64,000 nt of DNA from Falsiroseomonas sp051859025 (GCF_051859025.1 NZ_JBHYGL010000014.1:1-64000), one strand, 5' to 3'. Positions 8,797 through 17,843 are shown, numbered from the stretch's first letter. The notes: generated by a model not told the origin, from the letters alone. Made by a program: numbers and translations.

Positions 8797-10146
8797 ATGG
8801 AAACGTCCCGACGCAGCCTCCTCCTCGCCGCCGGCGCGATGCCGCTGGCGGTGCCCTTCATCGCCCGCGCCCAGGGCACGGCCCAGCCGCCGCCGATCCT
8901 GTTCGTGCATGGCAATGGCGACCATGCCGCGCTGTGGCTCTCCACGCTCTGGCGGTTCGAGAGCAATGGCTACCCGGCGGATCGGCTGCTGGCGGTGGAC
9001 ATGCCGGACCCGCTGGCGCGGGACGATGACGCCGTGCCCCAGGCGGGGCGCAGCGGCAGCGCGGAACAGACGCAACGCCTGGCCGCCTTCGTCGCGGATT
9101 TCCGCGCCCGCCACGGCGGCGCGCGCATCGCGCTCGTCGGCAATTCCCGCGGTGGCTACCCCATCCGCGACTTCGTCGTGCAGCAGGGCGGCAGCGACGC
9201 CGTCTCCCACGCCGTGCTCTGCGGCACGCCCAATCGCGGCGTCTATGACTGGCCGGAGATCCGCAACCGCGAATTCAACAGCCAGTCCGATTTCCTGCGC
9301 CGGCTGAATGGCGGCACGACCGATGTGGTGCCCGGCACCGCCTTCCTGACGCTGCGCAGCGCCTGGAACGACGTCTTCGCCCAGCCCCGCGCCATCTGGT
9401 CCGGAACGCCGGACCGGCCCACGGGCACCGATGTCGACGGGCCTGAACTGCGCGGCGCCACCAATCTGGTGCTGGGCGCGCTGGATCACCGGGAGGTCGC
9501 CTATCACGCGCGCGCTTTCGCCGAGATCTTTTCGTTCGTGACCGGTCGCCCGCCCTCCCGCCTGTCGGTGGAACCCGAAGCCAGGCCTGTGCTGGACGGG
9601 CGCGTCACCAACACCGCCGGCGGCGTCACCAACCGGCCCGTGGCGGGCGCGACGGTCGAGGTCTTCCGCGTCTCGCCCGAGACGGGCGCGCGGATGGGGG
9701 ACGCCATCCATCGCCGCGTGACGGAGGAGGATGGCCGCTGGGGCGGGGTGCCGGTGGGGCCGGACTGGACGCTGGAATTCGTCGTCGCCGCGCCGCGCCA
9801 CCCCATCACCCACATCTATCGCGGCCCCTTCCCGCGGGGATCATCGGTGGTGAACCTGCGGCCCGCCCGCGCGCCAACCCAGGCGGAGCGCGATGGCGGC
9901 GGCGGCGTGGTGCTGTTCCAGCGCACCCGCGGCTATTTCGGCATCCCGCGCGACGCGATCCTGCTGGATGGCCGCGTGCCGCCGGAATTGCGGCCTGGTG
10001 TCGCGATCTCGGCGCTCGCCACGCGGCAGCTTCCCGCGGCGGAACTCGGGCGCCCGGTGGTGGGCATCTTCAACGAGGAACGCGTCGTCTCCCGCGCCTG
10101 GCCGGCGGCGGAGAACCGGATCACGCTTGCGGAGCTGACCTGGTAG
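8797..10146 (+). CDS. Tat-type alpha/beta hydrolase with C-terminal beta-sandwich region
   Basis: About 449 residues. SRRSLLLAAGAMPLAVPFIARAQ is a twin-arginine-like signal. The hydrolase core starts PPPILFVHGNGD, with the nucleophile elbow GNSRGG about residue 120 and an HREVAYH motif about residue 230. From about residue 255 a region with GGVTNRPVAGATVEVFRV and DGRWGGVPVGPDWTLEF looks like a carboxypeptidase-regulatory-like beta-sandwich. Frame ATG 8764 is an alternative, but ATG 8797 starts directly at the signal. This is the third exported hydrolase in the row; the substrate is unknown, a lipase or esterase role being possible. Confidence 0.8.
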   Translation: METSRRSLLLAAGAMPLAVPFIARAQGTAQPPPILFVHGNGDHAALWLSTLWRFESNGYPADRLLAVDMPDPLARDDDAVPQAGRSGSAEQTQRLAAFVADFRARHGGARIALVGNSRGGYPIRDFVVQQGGSDAVSHAVLCGTPNRGVYDWPEIRNREFNSQSDFLRRLNGGTTDVVPGTAFLTLRSAWNDVFAQPRAIWSGTPDRPTGTDVDGPELRGATNLVLGALDHREVAYHARAFAEIFSFVTGRPPSRLSVEPEARPVLDGRVTNTAGGVTNRPVAGATVEVFRVSPETGARMGDAIHRRVTEEDGRWGGVPVGPDWTLEFVVAAPRHPITHIYRGPFPRGSSVVNLRPARAPTQAERDGGGGVVLFQRTRGYFGIPRDAILLDGRVPPELRPGVAISALATRQLPAAELGRPVVGIFNEERVVSRAWPAAENRITLAELTW

Positions 10147-10148
10147 AA

Positions 10149-10305
10149 GGTCGCCCAGGCACCCCGGCGGGTCGGCTTCGCGGGTCTTTCTCGCCCCTGC
10201 GTCGTTACCAGGCTGGCCGATGCAACCAGCATCGGCGGCGCCCGGTGCCTTGCAGGGACAAGAAATCCCTCGCGAATCCTCAGCCGCCGGAGCGCCCTGA
10301 CGACC
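10149..10305 (-). ncRNA. structured dispersed intergenic element, copy A
   Basis: Read on the minus strand this 157-base element has a 123-base core (10166-10288) that aligns without gaps to the core at 61021-61143 with 21 differences. The outer arms (10289-10305 and 10149-10165) with the core ends form a 22-bp closing stem having 17 Watson-Crick pairs, 4 G-U and 1 mismatch on this strand. Inside are hairpin AGGGA/TCCCT with a 7-base loop and hairpin GCCGATGC/GCATCGGC (10216-10236) with loop TGGTT. It fills the gap between the convergent hydrolase and dehydrogenase genes and includes the latter's stop codon. An RNA role is inferred. Confidence 0.7.
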
Positions 10306-11299
10306 TCAGGACTTCCGGGTTCACCACGGCATCGCTTGGCGGCGTGCGGCCGAGCAGGATGTCGAGCAGGTGGCGCGCCGCTGTCTCCGCCGTCGCGCTT
10401 CGGGCGACGGTGGTGGCGGCGCCGACATGCGGGCTCAGGATGGCATTGGGCAGGCCGAGCAGCGGGTTGTCGCGGGGCGGCGGCTCCTGCGTCAGCACAT
10501 CGATGCCGGCACCCCAGATGCGGCCCTCCCGCAGCGCCTCGGCCAGCGCGGCTTCATCCACCAGGCCGCCCCGGCCGGTATTCACCAGGATCGCCTCCTT
10601 CCCCATCAGCGCCAGTTCGTCGGCGCCGATCAGGTTGCGGGAGGTCTCCGTCAGCGGGATGTGCAGCGACAGCACGTCGCAGCCGCGGATCAGGTCGTGC
10701 AGCGTGGCCGCGCGGGTGACGGGGGCGATGTCGCCGGCCTTGTGGAGGTTGGGGCTCCAGGCGCTGACCTCCATGCCGAAGGCCTGCGCCAGCGCCGCCA
10801 CCTTCTGCGCGATGCGCCCATAGCCCACCAGGCCGAGCCGCCGCCCGCGCAGTTCCAGCCCGAGCCGCGCGCGTTCCCAGCCCCCCGCCTGGATCGCCGT
10901 GTTGTGCCGCGCGATGTTGCGCGCGACGGTCAGCATCAGCCCCATGGCGTATTCGGCGACGGATTGCGCATTGGCGCCGACCGCCGTCAGCACCGCGATC
11001 CCCTGCGCCGTCGCCGCCGGCATGTCGAGATTGTCGTAGCCCACGGCCGCGCGGCTGATGACGCGGATCGTGGGGCAGCTTCGCATCGCATCGCCCCCGA
11101 TCGGCACGATGCGGGAGATGATGCCGTCATAGGCCGTGGTGGCGAGCCTGCGTTCCAGCTCCGCCCGCGCGCCCTGCGCCGACAGCGCGCCGGACGCGTC
11201 GGCGGCGAGGAAATCCACCCGGCAGCCGGCTGCCTCGAGCATCCCGAGGCCGGGCTGGTCGAGATGGGTGTGGGTGACGAGAACCTGGAAACGGGCCAT
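10280..11299 (-). CDS. D-2-hydroxyacid dehydrogenase (NAD(P)-dependent)
   Basis: A 339-residue member of the phosphoglycerate/glycerate dehydrogenase family. It shows the Rossmann motif GLVGYGRIAQKVA, the catalytic Arg region NTGRGGLVDE, Glu in LTQEPPP, and the catalytic His in LSPHVGAAT. A cofactor-specificity Asp is not obvious after the third strand (SAWSPN), so NADP use is possible. The last residues (SSGRSGG) and the stop codon are encoded by the 5' arm of the adjacent structured element, so the native C terminus may have been replaced or extended. The substrate is unassigned. Confidence 0.88.
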   Translation of the reverse strand: MARFQVLVTHTHLDQPGLGMLEAAGCRVDFLAADASGALSAQGARAELERRLATTAYDGIISRIVPIGGDAMRSCPTIRVISRAAVGYDNLDMPAATAQGIAVLTAVGANAQSVAEYAMGLMLTVARNIARHNTAIQAGGWERARLGLELRGRRLGLVGYGRIAQKVAALAQAFGMEVSAWSPNLHKAGDIAPVTRAATLHDLIRGCDVLSLHIPLTETSRNLIGADELALMGKEAILVNTGRGGLVDEAALAEALREGRIWGAGIDVLTQEPPPRDNPLLGLPNAILSPHVGAATTVARSATAETAARHLLDILLGRTPPSDAVVNPEVLRSSGRSGG

Positions 11300-11560
11300 G
11301 CCCCCTCCTCGCGCTTCGGCCCGGCGCGGTCAATACGCCCGCGGTGCCGAACGGGCCGCGATGCGAAGGCGTTCTCCCCCCCGCGGCGCGGCGAGGATGC
11401 GGGGATGGCAGGCCAGGCAACGCAGAACGACAAGGGCGGGCAGAACCGCGGCAAGGACCGGCGCAGACACGTCCCCGCAACAAGCGGTTAAGGAGGCTCG
11501 ACAAGGCTGCGAGGGCGCGGGACGTCCCGTTCCGCGACCCAAGTTGAAGGGACGGCAGCC

Positions 11561-14194
11561 ATGGCGACGACACGGGCGGTTGCCGCGACCGGCAACAGGT
11601 ACATCGACGGCGTGCTGTCCGGCACCGCCTGGAACGGCCCGCTGACCTTCAGCTTTCCCGATGCGGCCGGCGAATACGAATCGCCCTATGGCACCAACGA
11701 ACCCGGCAGCGGCTTCGCGCAGGTGTCGCTGGCGACGATGCAGGTCGCCCGCCATGCGCTGGCCGGCACCAGCGGCACCACCGGCGGCAATGCCGTGCTG
11801 CGTGGCGCCGGCGTGGCCGATTTCACGCTGCTCGCCATCACCGACGCGGGGTTCGATGGCGGCGATCTGCGCCTGGCGCAGTCCAGCCTGCCCGCCACGG
11901 CCTATGCCCGCTATCCCGCCGGCGGATCGGGCGGCGATATCTGGTTCGGCACCGCCTACAACTACCGGAACCCCACGCTGGGCAACTACGCCTACCACAC
12001 CACGCTGCATGAGATCGGCCACGCGCTGGGCCTGAAGCATTCGCAGGAAGCAGGCGGGCCGGGCGCCACCGCGGTGCCGGCGGATCGCGACGGCCTCGAA
12101 TTCACGGTGATGAGCTACCGCAGCTACATCGGCGGCCCGGCCGGTGGCTACACCTACGAACAATGGTCCGCGCCGCAATCCTACATGATGCTGGACGTCG
12201 CGGCGCTGCAGGTGATGTACGGCGCGGACTTCGCCATGCAGGCCGGGGACACGACCTATAGCTGGAACCCCGCCACCGGGCAGATGTCCGTCAACGGCGC
12301 GGGCCAGGGCACGCCGGGCGGCAACCGCATCTTCCTGACGATCTGGGACGGTGGCGGTCGCGATACCTATGACCTCTCGAACCATGCCGGCGGCGTCACC
12401 ATCGACCTCTCGCCCGGCGGCTGGTCCATCGCCAGCACGGCGCAGCTGGCGATGCTCGGCACCGGCAGGATGGCGCGCGGCAATGTCTTCAACGCGATGC
12501 AGCACCAGGGCGATGCGCGATCGCTGATCGAGGACGCGGTCGGCGGCGCGGGCCATGACCGCATCACGGGTAACGAGGCCGCGAACTGGCTGCGCGGCAA
12601 TGGCGGCAATGATACGCTGCGGGGCGGAGGGGGCGCGGACACGCTGGAAGGCGGCACGGGCGCCGACAGCCTTGTGGGTGGCCTCGGGGATGATTGCTAC
12701 GTCGTGGGCGATGCCGCCTGCGTGGTGGTGGAGACGACGGGCCAGGGCAATGACCTCATCCGCGCTTCCGTCACCTGGATGCTGGGCACCAACCTGGAAT
12801 CGCTGACGCTGACGGGCACCGCCGATATCGACGGCACGGGCAACACGCTGGCCAATACGCTGGTCGGCAATGCCGGCGCCAACCGCCTGGCGGGTGGGGC
12901 CGGCAACGACCTGATCCAGGGCCTGGGCGGGGCGGATGTGCTGGATGCCGGGCTCGGCGCCGATACGCTGGTCGGTGGCATGGGCAATGACCTCCACTAC
13001 ATCCGTGCTGCCACGCAGGTCGTCGTGGAGGCGGCCGGCGAAGGCGCGGATACCATCATCTCCTCCGTCGCCTTGACCCTGGCCACCGCGGTCGAGGATC
13101 TGGTGCTGTCCGGCACCTCAGGCATCGCGGGCACCGGCAATGCCGAGAACAACGTCATCACCGGCAATACCGGCGCCAACCGCCTGCGGGGCCTGGACGG
13201 CGCCGACACGCTGCTGGGCGGCGCGGGCGCCGATACGCTGGATGGCGGCGCGGGCGCGGATCGCCAAATCGGCGGCCTCGGCAATGATGTGCATGTCGTG
13301 GACGATGCAGGCGATCTGGTCGTGGAGGATGCGCCCGGCGGCACCGACCTGGTGCAGAGCAGCGTGGACTGGACGCTGGGCAGTGAGGTGGAGCGGCTGA
13401 CGCTGACCGGCAGTGCGGGCCTGGCCGGCACGGGCAATGCAGTGGCCAACCTCATCACCGGGAATGCGGGCGACAATGCGCTCCGCGGCCTGGAGGGTGC
13501 CGATACGCTGACTGGCGGCCTGGGCAACGATACGCTGGAGGGCGGGGCAGGCAATGACCTGATGACCGGCGGCCTGGGCGATGACCGCTACATCCTGGAC
13601 AATGCGGCGGACCGGGTGGTGGAGGCCGCGGGCAGCGGCATGGATACGGTGCTCGCCAGCCATTCCTTCGTGCTGGCCACCAACCTGGAAGCGCTGGAAC
13701 TGGCGGGATCGGACGCCATCAACGGCACCGGCAATGCGGTGGCGAACGCCATCACCGGGAATGACGGCGACAACATCCTCTCCGGCATGGCCGGCAACGA
13801 CACGCTGCTGGGCGGCGAGGGCGCGGATACGCTGCGTGGCGGGCTGGGCGCCGATGCGCTGACCGGCGGCGATGGCGCGGATGCCTTCCGCTTCGCCCTG
13901 CCGACGGAAGGCGGCGACCGCATCACCGACTTCACGGCGGGGGAGGATGTGGTTCAGATCTCCGCCATCGGCTTCCGCGGCGGGCTGGTGGCGGGCATGG
14001 ATTTGGCGGCCCTGAACCGCCTGCAGATCAACGCGGCGGGAACGCCGGTGGGCACGCTGGCGCAGCTGATCTTCGCCACGGACACGCATCTGCTGAGCTG
14101 GGACAGCAACGGCACGCTGGCCGGTGGCGCCACCGTGCTGGCCGAACTGCCCGGCGCGACGCCGACCGCGAGCTGCTTCGTCGTGATCGCCTGA
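11561..14194 (+). CDS. secreted M10-type zinc metalloprotease with RTX repeats (serralysin-like)
   Basis: An 877-residue protein. The zinc site HEIGHALGLKH (His150, 154, 160) and Met-turn VMSY (Met184) define a metzincin of the serralysin group. From about residue 330 to 800, RTX blocks such as GGAGADTLDGG alternate four times with an intervening module of type DLVQSSVDWTLGSEVERLTLTG followed by GNAVANLITGN. A C-terminal GADAFRFALPTEGGDRITDF region resembles a type I secretion-associated end. No N-terminal signal peptide is present, as expected for type I export. No ABC exporter, membrane-fusion protein or TolC gene lies in the window. GAAGGGA at about 11546 serves ATG 11561. Confidence 0.88.
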   Translation: MATTRAVAATGNRYIDGVLSGTAWNGPLTFSFPDAAGEYESPYGTNEPGSGFAQVSLATMQVARHALAGTSGTTGGNAVLRGAGVADFTLLAITDAGFDGGDLRLAQSSLPATAYARYPAGGSGGDIWFGTAYNYRNPTLGNYAYHTTLHEIGHALGLKHSQEAGGPGATAVPADRDGLEFTVMSYRSYIGGPAGGYTYEQWSAPQSYMMLDVAALQVMYGADFAMQAGDTTYSWNPATGQMSVNGAGQGTPGGNRIFLTIWDGGGRDTYDLSNHAGGVTIDLSPGGWSIASTAQLAMLGTGRMARGNVFNAMQHQGDARSLIEDAVGGAGHDRITGNEAANWLRGNGGNDTLRGGGGADTLEGGTGADSLVGGLGDDCYVVGDAACVVVETTGQGNDLIRASVTWMLGTNLESLTLTGTADIDGTGNTLANTLVGNAGANRLAGGAGNDLIQGLGGADVLDAGLGADTLVGGMGNDLHYIRAATQVVVEAAGEGADTIISSVALTLATAVEDLVLSGTSGIAGTGNAENNVITGNTGANRLRGLDGADTLLGGAGADTLDGGAGADRQIGGLGNDVHVVDDAGDLVVEDAPGGTDLVQSSVDWTLGSEVERLTLTGSAGLAGTGNAVANLITGNAGDNALRGLEGADTLTGGLGNDTLEGGAGNDLMTGGLGDDRYILDNAADRVVEAAGSGMDTVLASHSFVLATNLEALELAGSDAINGTGNAVANAITGNDGDNILSGMAGNDTLLGGEGADTLRGGLGADALTGGDGADAFRFALPTEGGDRITDFTAGEDVVQISAIGFRGGLVAGMDLAALNRLQINAAGTPVGTLAQLIFATDTHLLSWDSNGTLAGGATVLAELPGATPTASCFVVIA

Positions 14195-14197
14195 GGA

Positions 14198-15289
14198 TCA
14201 GGCCACCCCATTCGTCCAGACGAGGCCGGGCAGCGCGGCGACGAAGCGGGCGGGATCGACCCCCTTCGCGGCCAGCGCCTGCGCCAGATCGGCCGGGGCG
14301 CTGTCCACGCCTTCATTCGTCAGGTTGAAGGTGCCCCAATGGTAGCCGAGCGCCTGGCGCGAGCCGAGCAGTTCGAAGCCCTGCACGGCATCATCGGGAT
14401 TCATGTGCTGCGCCTGCATGAACCAGCGCGGTTCATAGGCGCCGATCGGCAGCAGCGCCATGCCGAGGCCGGGATGGCGCTGCGCGATGCGGCGGAAGGG
14501 GCGCCCCTGGTCGAAACCCGTGTCGCCAGCGAAGAAGATGCCATCGCCGATGCCCTTCAGCACGAAGCCGCCCCATAGCGCGTGGTTGCGGTCGAAGACG
14601 CCGCGGGCGGACCAGTGGTGCACGGCCTCCAGCGTCGTCGTCACGCCCATGCCGAGGTCCCGCTGCTCATGCCAGTCCATCGTCTCCACCACCATGCCGG
14701 GGTGGTGGCCGCGCAAGATCACGTCATTGCCGAGCGGCGCCAGGATACGCGGGCGGTCGCGTTCCCACAGCCGACGCAGCGTCTCCACATCCATGTGGTC
14801 GTAATGGGCGTGGGAGAGCAGCACGACATCGATCTTCGGGAGCTTCGTGAAATCGATGCCGGGCGCGTTGACGCGCTTCGGGCCGGTGAAGCTGAAGGGG
14901 CTCGCGCGGTCGGAGAGGACGGGATCGGTGAGGATGTTGAGGCCCGCGCCCTGGATGAGGAAGGTCGCGTGCCCCACGAAGCTGATGCGAAGCGCGCCGC
15001 CCGGTACGCGATCCGGCGGCACATCCTGCGGGAAGGGACTCGGGAAGGCTTCCGGCCAGGCGGTGCGCGTTTCCGTCAGCTGCCAGCGCAGGAACTGCGT
15101 GAAGGGGCGCGGTGGCTCCCCGCCCGGGTTGAAGAAGCGGGCGCCGTCGAAATGGTCGGAAACGGGGCCGGCGTAGTAGTCGCTGCCACCCCCCGTGGTC
15201 ACGCAGGCGCCGAGGATCGGGATGCTGGCCAGCAGGGCGGCCAGCTTGCGGCGGGTGATGGCGTGGGGCGGCAAGGGTAGGCTTCCCAT
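14198..15289 (-). CDS. MBL-fold lipoprotein hydrolase (UlaG / NAPE-PLD-like)
   Basis: About 363 residues. A signal with TRRKLAALLASIPILGAC places a lipobox Cys about residue 29, so it is probably membrane-anchored. The MBL core has LRISFVGHATFLIQ, the metal motif SHAHYDHMD, and later HHWSAR, FAGDTGFD and a terminal HWGTFNL. This set fits the N-acyl-phosphatidylethanolamine phospholipase D/UlaG-like group. ATG 15289 is chosen as the last Met before the signal; 15304 and 15343 are alternatives. It converges on the RTX protease gene with a 3-base gap. The substrate is not known. Confidence 0.85.
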   Translation of the reverse strand: MGSLPLPPHAITRRKLAALLASIPILGACVTTGGGSDYYAGPVSDHFDGARFFNPGGEPPRPFTQFLRWQLTETRTAWPEAFPSPFPQDVPPDRVPGGALRISFVGHATFLIQGAGLNILTDPVLSDRASPFSFTGPKRVNAPGIDFTKLPKIDVVLLSHAHYDHMDVETLRRLWERDRPRILAPLGNDVILRGHHPGMVVETMDWHEQRDLGMGVTTTLEAVHHWSARGVFDRNHALWGGFVLKGIGDGIFFAGDTGFDQGRPFRRIAQRHPGLGMALLPIGAYEPRWFMQAQHMNPDDAVQGFELLGSRQALGYHWGTFNLTNEGVDSAPADLAQALAAKGVDPARFVAALPGLVWTNGVA

Positions 15290-15347
15290 GGTGGAAGCCA
15301 GCATGTGGCGCGGCGACAACACCGCGCCAAGGCGTCGTAACAATCCG

Positions 15348-15719
15348 TCAGACGTGGAAGCTTTCGCCGCAGCCGCAGCGGCCCTTCTCGTTCGGATTGG
15401 TGAAGGTGAAGCCGGCGGACATGGCCTTCACCTCGTAATCCATCACGGTGCCGATCAGGAACAGCGTCGCCTTGCGGTCCACCAGGACAGTGATGCCCTT
15501 GTCGGTCACGACTTCATCACCGGGGCCCGCCGCATCAACCCAGGACAGGTCGTAGGACATGCCCGAACAGCCCTTGGTCTTGACGGCGATGCGCAGAAGC
15601 TTGCCGGCCTCGCCCTTCTCATACAGCCCGCGCAGCCGTTCCACGGCGCCGTCGGACAGCGTCATCAGCGGCGGCAGGGCCCGCTTGGGGCGGGCGGGAG
15701 CCTCGGTGGAGATGCTCAT
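15348..15719 (-). CDS. sufA: A-type iron-sulfur carrier (SufA/IscA family)
   Basis: A 123-residue HesB/IscA protein that accepts and transfers Fe-S clusters. The three conserved cysteines are visible in TKGCSGMSY and the C-terminal GRCGCGESF. An N-terminal extension (about 15 residues, proline-rich) precedes LMTLSDGAVERLRGL. It is the last gene of the suf operon, 42 bases after sufT. Whether it is best named SufA or ErpA cannot be decided from sequence alone; position favours SufA. Confidence 0.9.
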   Translation of the reverse strand: MSISTEAPARPKRALPPLMTLSDGAVERLRGLYEKGEAGKLLRIAVKTKGCSGMSYDLSWVDAAGPGDEVVTDKGITVLVDRKATLFLIGTVMDYEVKAMSAGFTFTNPNEKGRCGCGESFHV

Positions 15720-15761
15720 GGTGTCACCCTAACCTTGGGGCGGCCGATGCTGCGGCCGCCG

Positions 15762-16133
15762 TCAGTACATGTTGAGCGCGAGGCGCGCATCCTCGCTCAT
15801 CCGGCTCTGGTCCCAGGGCGGATCCCAGACGACCTCGACCGTCACATCGGTCACGCCCGGCACGGCGCGGACCGCTTCTTCCGCCTGGGCCGGCAGTTCC
15901 TGGGCCGAGGGGCAGGAAGGGGTGGTCAGCGTCATCTCGACCTTCACATGCCCGTCGTCGCCGATCTCGACCGCGTAGATCAGGCCGAGTTCGTAGATAT
16001 CGACGGGGATTTCCGGGTCGAAGACGGTCTTGAGGACGGCGATGACCGCATCCTCATGGATCTTCACCGGCGGCTCCGTCGCGCCATCAGGCGTCCAGGC
16101 GCCGTGGTTCGGCAGGGTTGGCGTCTCACTCAC
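15762..16133 (-). CDS. sufT: SUF-associated DUF59/MIP18 protein SufT
   Basis: A 123-residue DUF59 protein with the signature DPEIPVDIYELGLIY and the conserved cysteine in TTPSCPSAQELP; the family assists Fe-S maturation. A longer frame from 16157 exists, but GTG at 16131-16133 is preferred. AAGGAGG of the sufU 3' end lies about 7 bases before it and the start overlaps the sufU stop by 8 bases, which indicates translational coupling. The long version would add only a basic MARRRRRA leader. Confidence 0.87.
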   Translation of the reverse strand: MSETPTLPNHGAWTPDGATEPPVKIHEDAVIAVLKTVFDPEIPVDIYELGLIYAVEIGDDGHVKVEMTLTTPSCPSAQELPAQAEEAVRAVPGVTDVTVEVVWDPPWDQSRMSEDARLALNMY

Positions 16134-16605
16134 TGCTCGCCTCCTTCGCCTGGCCATCGAGGGCGGCGTTCAAGGTATGCCAGGCCAGCGTCGCGCATTT
16201 CACGCGGCTCGGGAAGTCATGCACGCCGGACAACGGAGCGAGCCGCTCCATGTCATCCGCCAGGTCGCCGCCGCATTCGGGGCAGGTGCCGGTCATGGCG
16301 AGCGTCCGGAACTTGTCGCTCATCTCATGCGCCTGCGCCGGCGACTTGCCCTTGACCGTATCGGTCATGAGCGAGGCGCTGGCCATGGAGATGGCGCAGC
16401 CGCGGCCCTGGAAGGCGGCGTCGGCGATGGAACCATCGGGCGCCATCTTCAGGAACAACTCCATCCGGTCGCCGCACATGGGGTTGTCACCCCGCGCGGT
16501 GCGGTCGGCGTCATCCAGCCGCCGGAAGTTACGCGGCTTGCGGCCATGGTCCAGGATGACTTCCTGGTAGAGGTCGCGGAGATCGTCAAAGAGACCGCCA
16601 CTCAT
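16126..16605 (-). CDS. sufU: Fe-S scaffold / sulfur-transfer protein SufU
   Basis: A 159-residue SufU/IscU-type protein. The three conserved cysteines appear in DNPMCGD, GRGCAISMAS and SRVKCATLAW, and the SufU-specific insertion before the third Cys is present, with an extra CPECGG pair inside it. In SufU systems the protein takes persulfide sulfur from SufS. The start overlaps the sufS stop by four bases (ATGA), and the 3' end supplies the ribosome site of sufT. Confidence 0.92.
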   Translation of the reverse strand: MSGGLFDDLRDLYQEVILDHGRKPRNFRRLDDADRTARGDNPMCGDRMELFLKMAPDGSIADAAFQGRGCAISMASASLMTDTVKGKSPAQAHEMSDKFRTLAMTGTCPECGGDLADDMERLAPLSGVHDFPSRVKCATLAWHTLNAALDGQAKEASSE

Positions 16606-17843
16606 CGAAAGAACTCCCTCGCCTGCCCCAACGCATCAGCGAGGAGATCGACTTCCTCCGGCGTCGTGTAGAGGCCGAAGGAGGCACGGCAGGTGCTCTC
16701 GACATTGAAGCGCGCATGCAGCGGTTCCGCGCAATGGCGGCCGGACCGCACCGCGATTCCCGCACGGTCCAGCAGCGTCGCGACATCATGCGCATGGGCC
16801 GTGTCGATCGCGAAGGCGAAGACGCCGCCGCGATCCTGCGCGCGGCCGAGCAGCGTGACACCCTCGATATGCGGCAGGCGCGCCATGGCGCGATCGACCA
16901 GCGCGCGTTCATGCGCCTCGATCGCCGGCATGCCGATGGCCTCGACATAGTCGATGGCGGCGTGCAGGCCGATCGCCTCGATGATCGGCGGCGTCCCGGC
17001 CTCGAATTTTCCGGGGATGGGCGCCCAGATCGACTTCTCGAAGGTGACTTCGGCAATCATGTCCCCGCCGCCGAGGAAAGGCGGCATCGCTTCCAGCAGC
17101 GTGGCCTTGGCATAGAGCACGCCGATGCCGGTCGGGCCGTAGAGCTTGTGGCCGGTGAACACATAAAAGTCCGCGTCCAGCGCCTGCATGTCCACGCGGC
17201 GATGCACCGCGGCCTGGCTGCCATCGAACAGCACCTTGGCCCCGGCCTCATGCGCCATCCGCGCGATCAACGCCGCAGGCGTGACGGTGCCGAGCACGTT
17301 GGACATATGCGTGACGGCGACGAGCCCGACCTTGCCATCCGCGAGCTTCGCCGCGAGGTCTTCGAGGTCAAGCTCCCCGGCATCGGTGATGCGCGCCACG
17401 CGAAGCTCGATGCCATGCGCGTCGCGCAGCATCTGCCAGGGCACCAGGTTCGCGTGGTGCTCCATCTCGGAGATCACCACCGCCTGGCCGGGCTTCATCA
17501 CGCCGCGGCCGTAGCTGTGCGCCACCAGGTTGATGGCGTTGGTGCTGCTGCCGGTGAAGATGATCTCGCGCTCATCGGCCGCGTTCAGGAAGCGCTGCAC
17601 GGCGCGGCGAGAGGCCTCAAAGGCCTCCGTCGCCTGCTCGCTCATGTGGTAGGCGCCGCGATGGACGTTGGCGTAGGCCTTCTCCATCATCCGCACCATG
17701 GCGCCGATGACCTGGCGCGGCTTCTGGGCGGAGGCACCGCTGTCGAGGAAGGTGAACTTCTTCCCGCGCACCGTCTCCGACAGGATCGGGAAATCCGCCC
17801 GGATCGCCGCAAGGTCGAGCCTCGGCGCCATGTGCCCGTCCAT
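16602..17843 (-). CDS. sufS: cysteine desulfurase SufS
   Basis: A 413-residue PLP enzyme that releases sulfur from cysteine for cluster assembly. The PLP lysine is in FTGHKLYGPTG and the catalytic cysteine in SGRHCAEPL; FLDSGASAQKPRQV is near the N terminus. ATG 17841-17843 overlaps the sufD stop by one base (TGATG), favouring it over the upstream frame from 17885. The partner scaffold SufU follows directly. Confidence 0.93.
   Translation of the reverse strand: MDGHMAPRLDLAAIRADFPILSETVRGKKFTFLDSGASAQKPRQVIGAMVRMMEKAYANVHRGAYHMSEQATEAFEASRRAVQRFLNAADEREIIFTGSSTNAINLVAHSYGRGVMKPGQAVVISEMEHHANLVPWQMLRDAHGIELRVARITDAGELDLEDLAAKLADGKVGLVAVTHMSNVLGTVTPAALIARMAHEAGAKVLFDGSQAAVHRRVDMQALDADFYVFTGHKLYGPTGIGVLYAKATLLEAMPPFLGGGDMIAEVTFEKSIWAPIPGKFEAGTPPIIEAIGLHAAIDYVEAIGMPAIEAHERALVDRAMARLPHIEGVTLLGRAQDRGGVFAFAIDTAHAHDVATLLDRAGIAVRSGRHCAEPLHARFNVESTCRASFGLYTTPEEVDLLADALGQAREFFR

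Noticed and set aside
12500..13950. Regular repeats resembling a repeat array
   Set aside because: They are codon-level repeats of RTX nonapeptides inside the protease gene, not spaced direct repeats of a CRISPR array. The same holds for 58860-59660.
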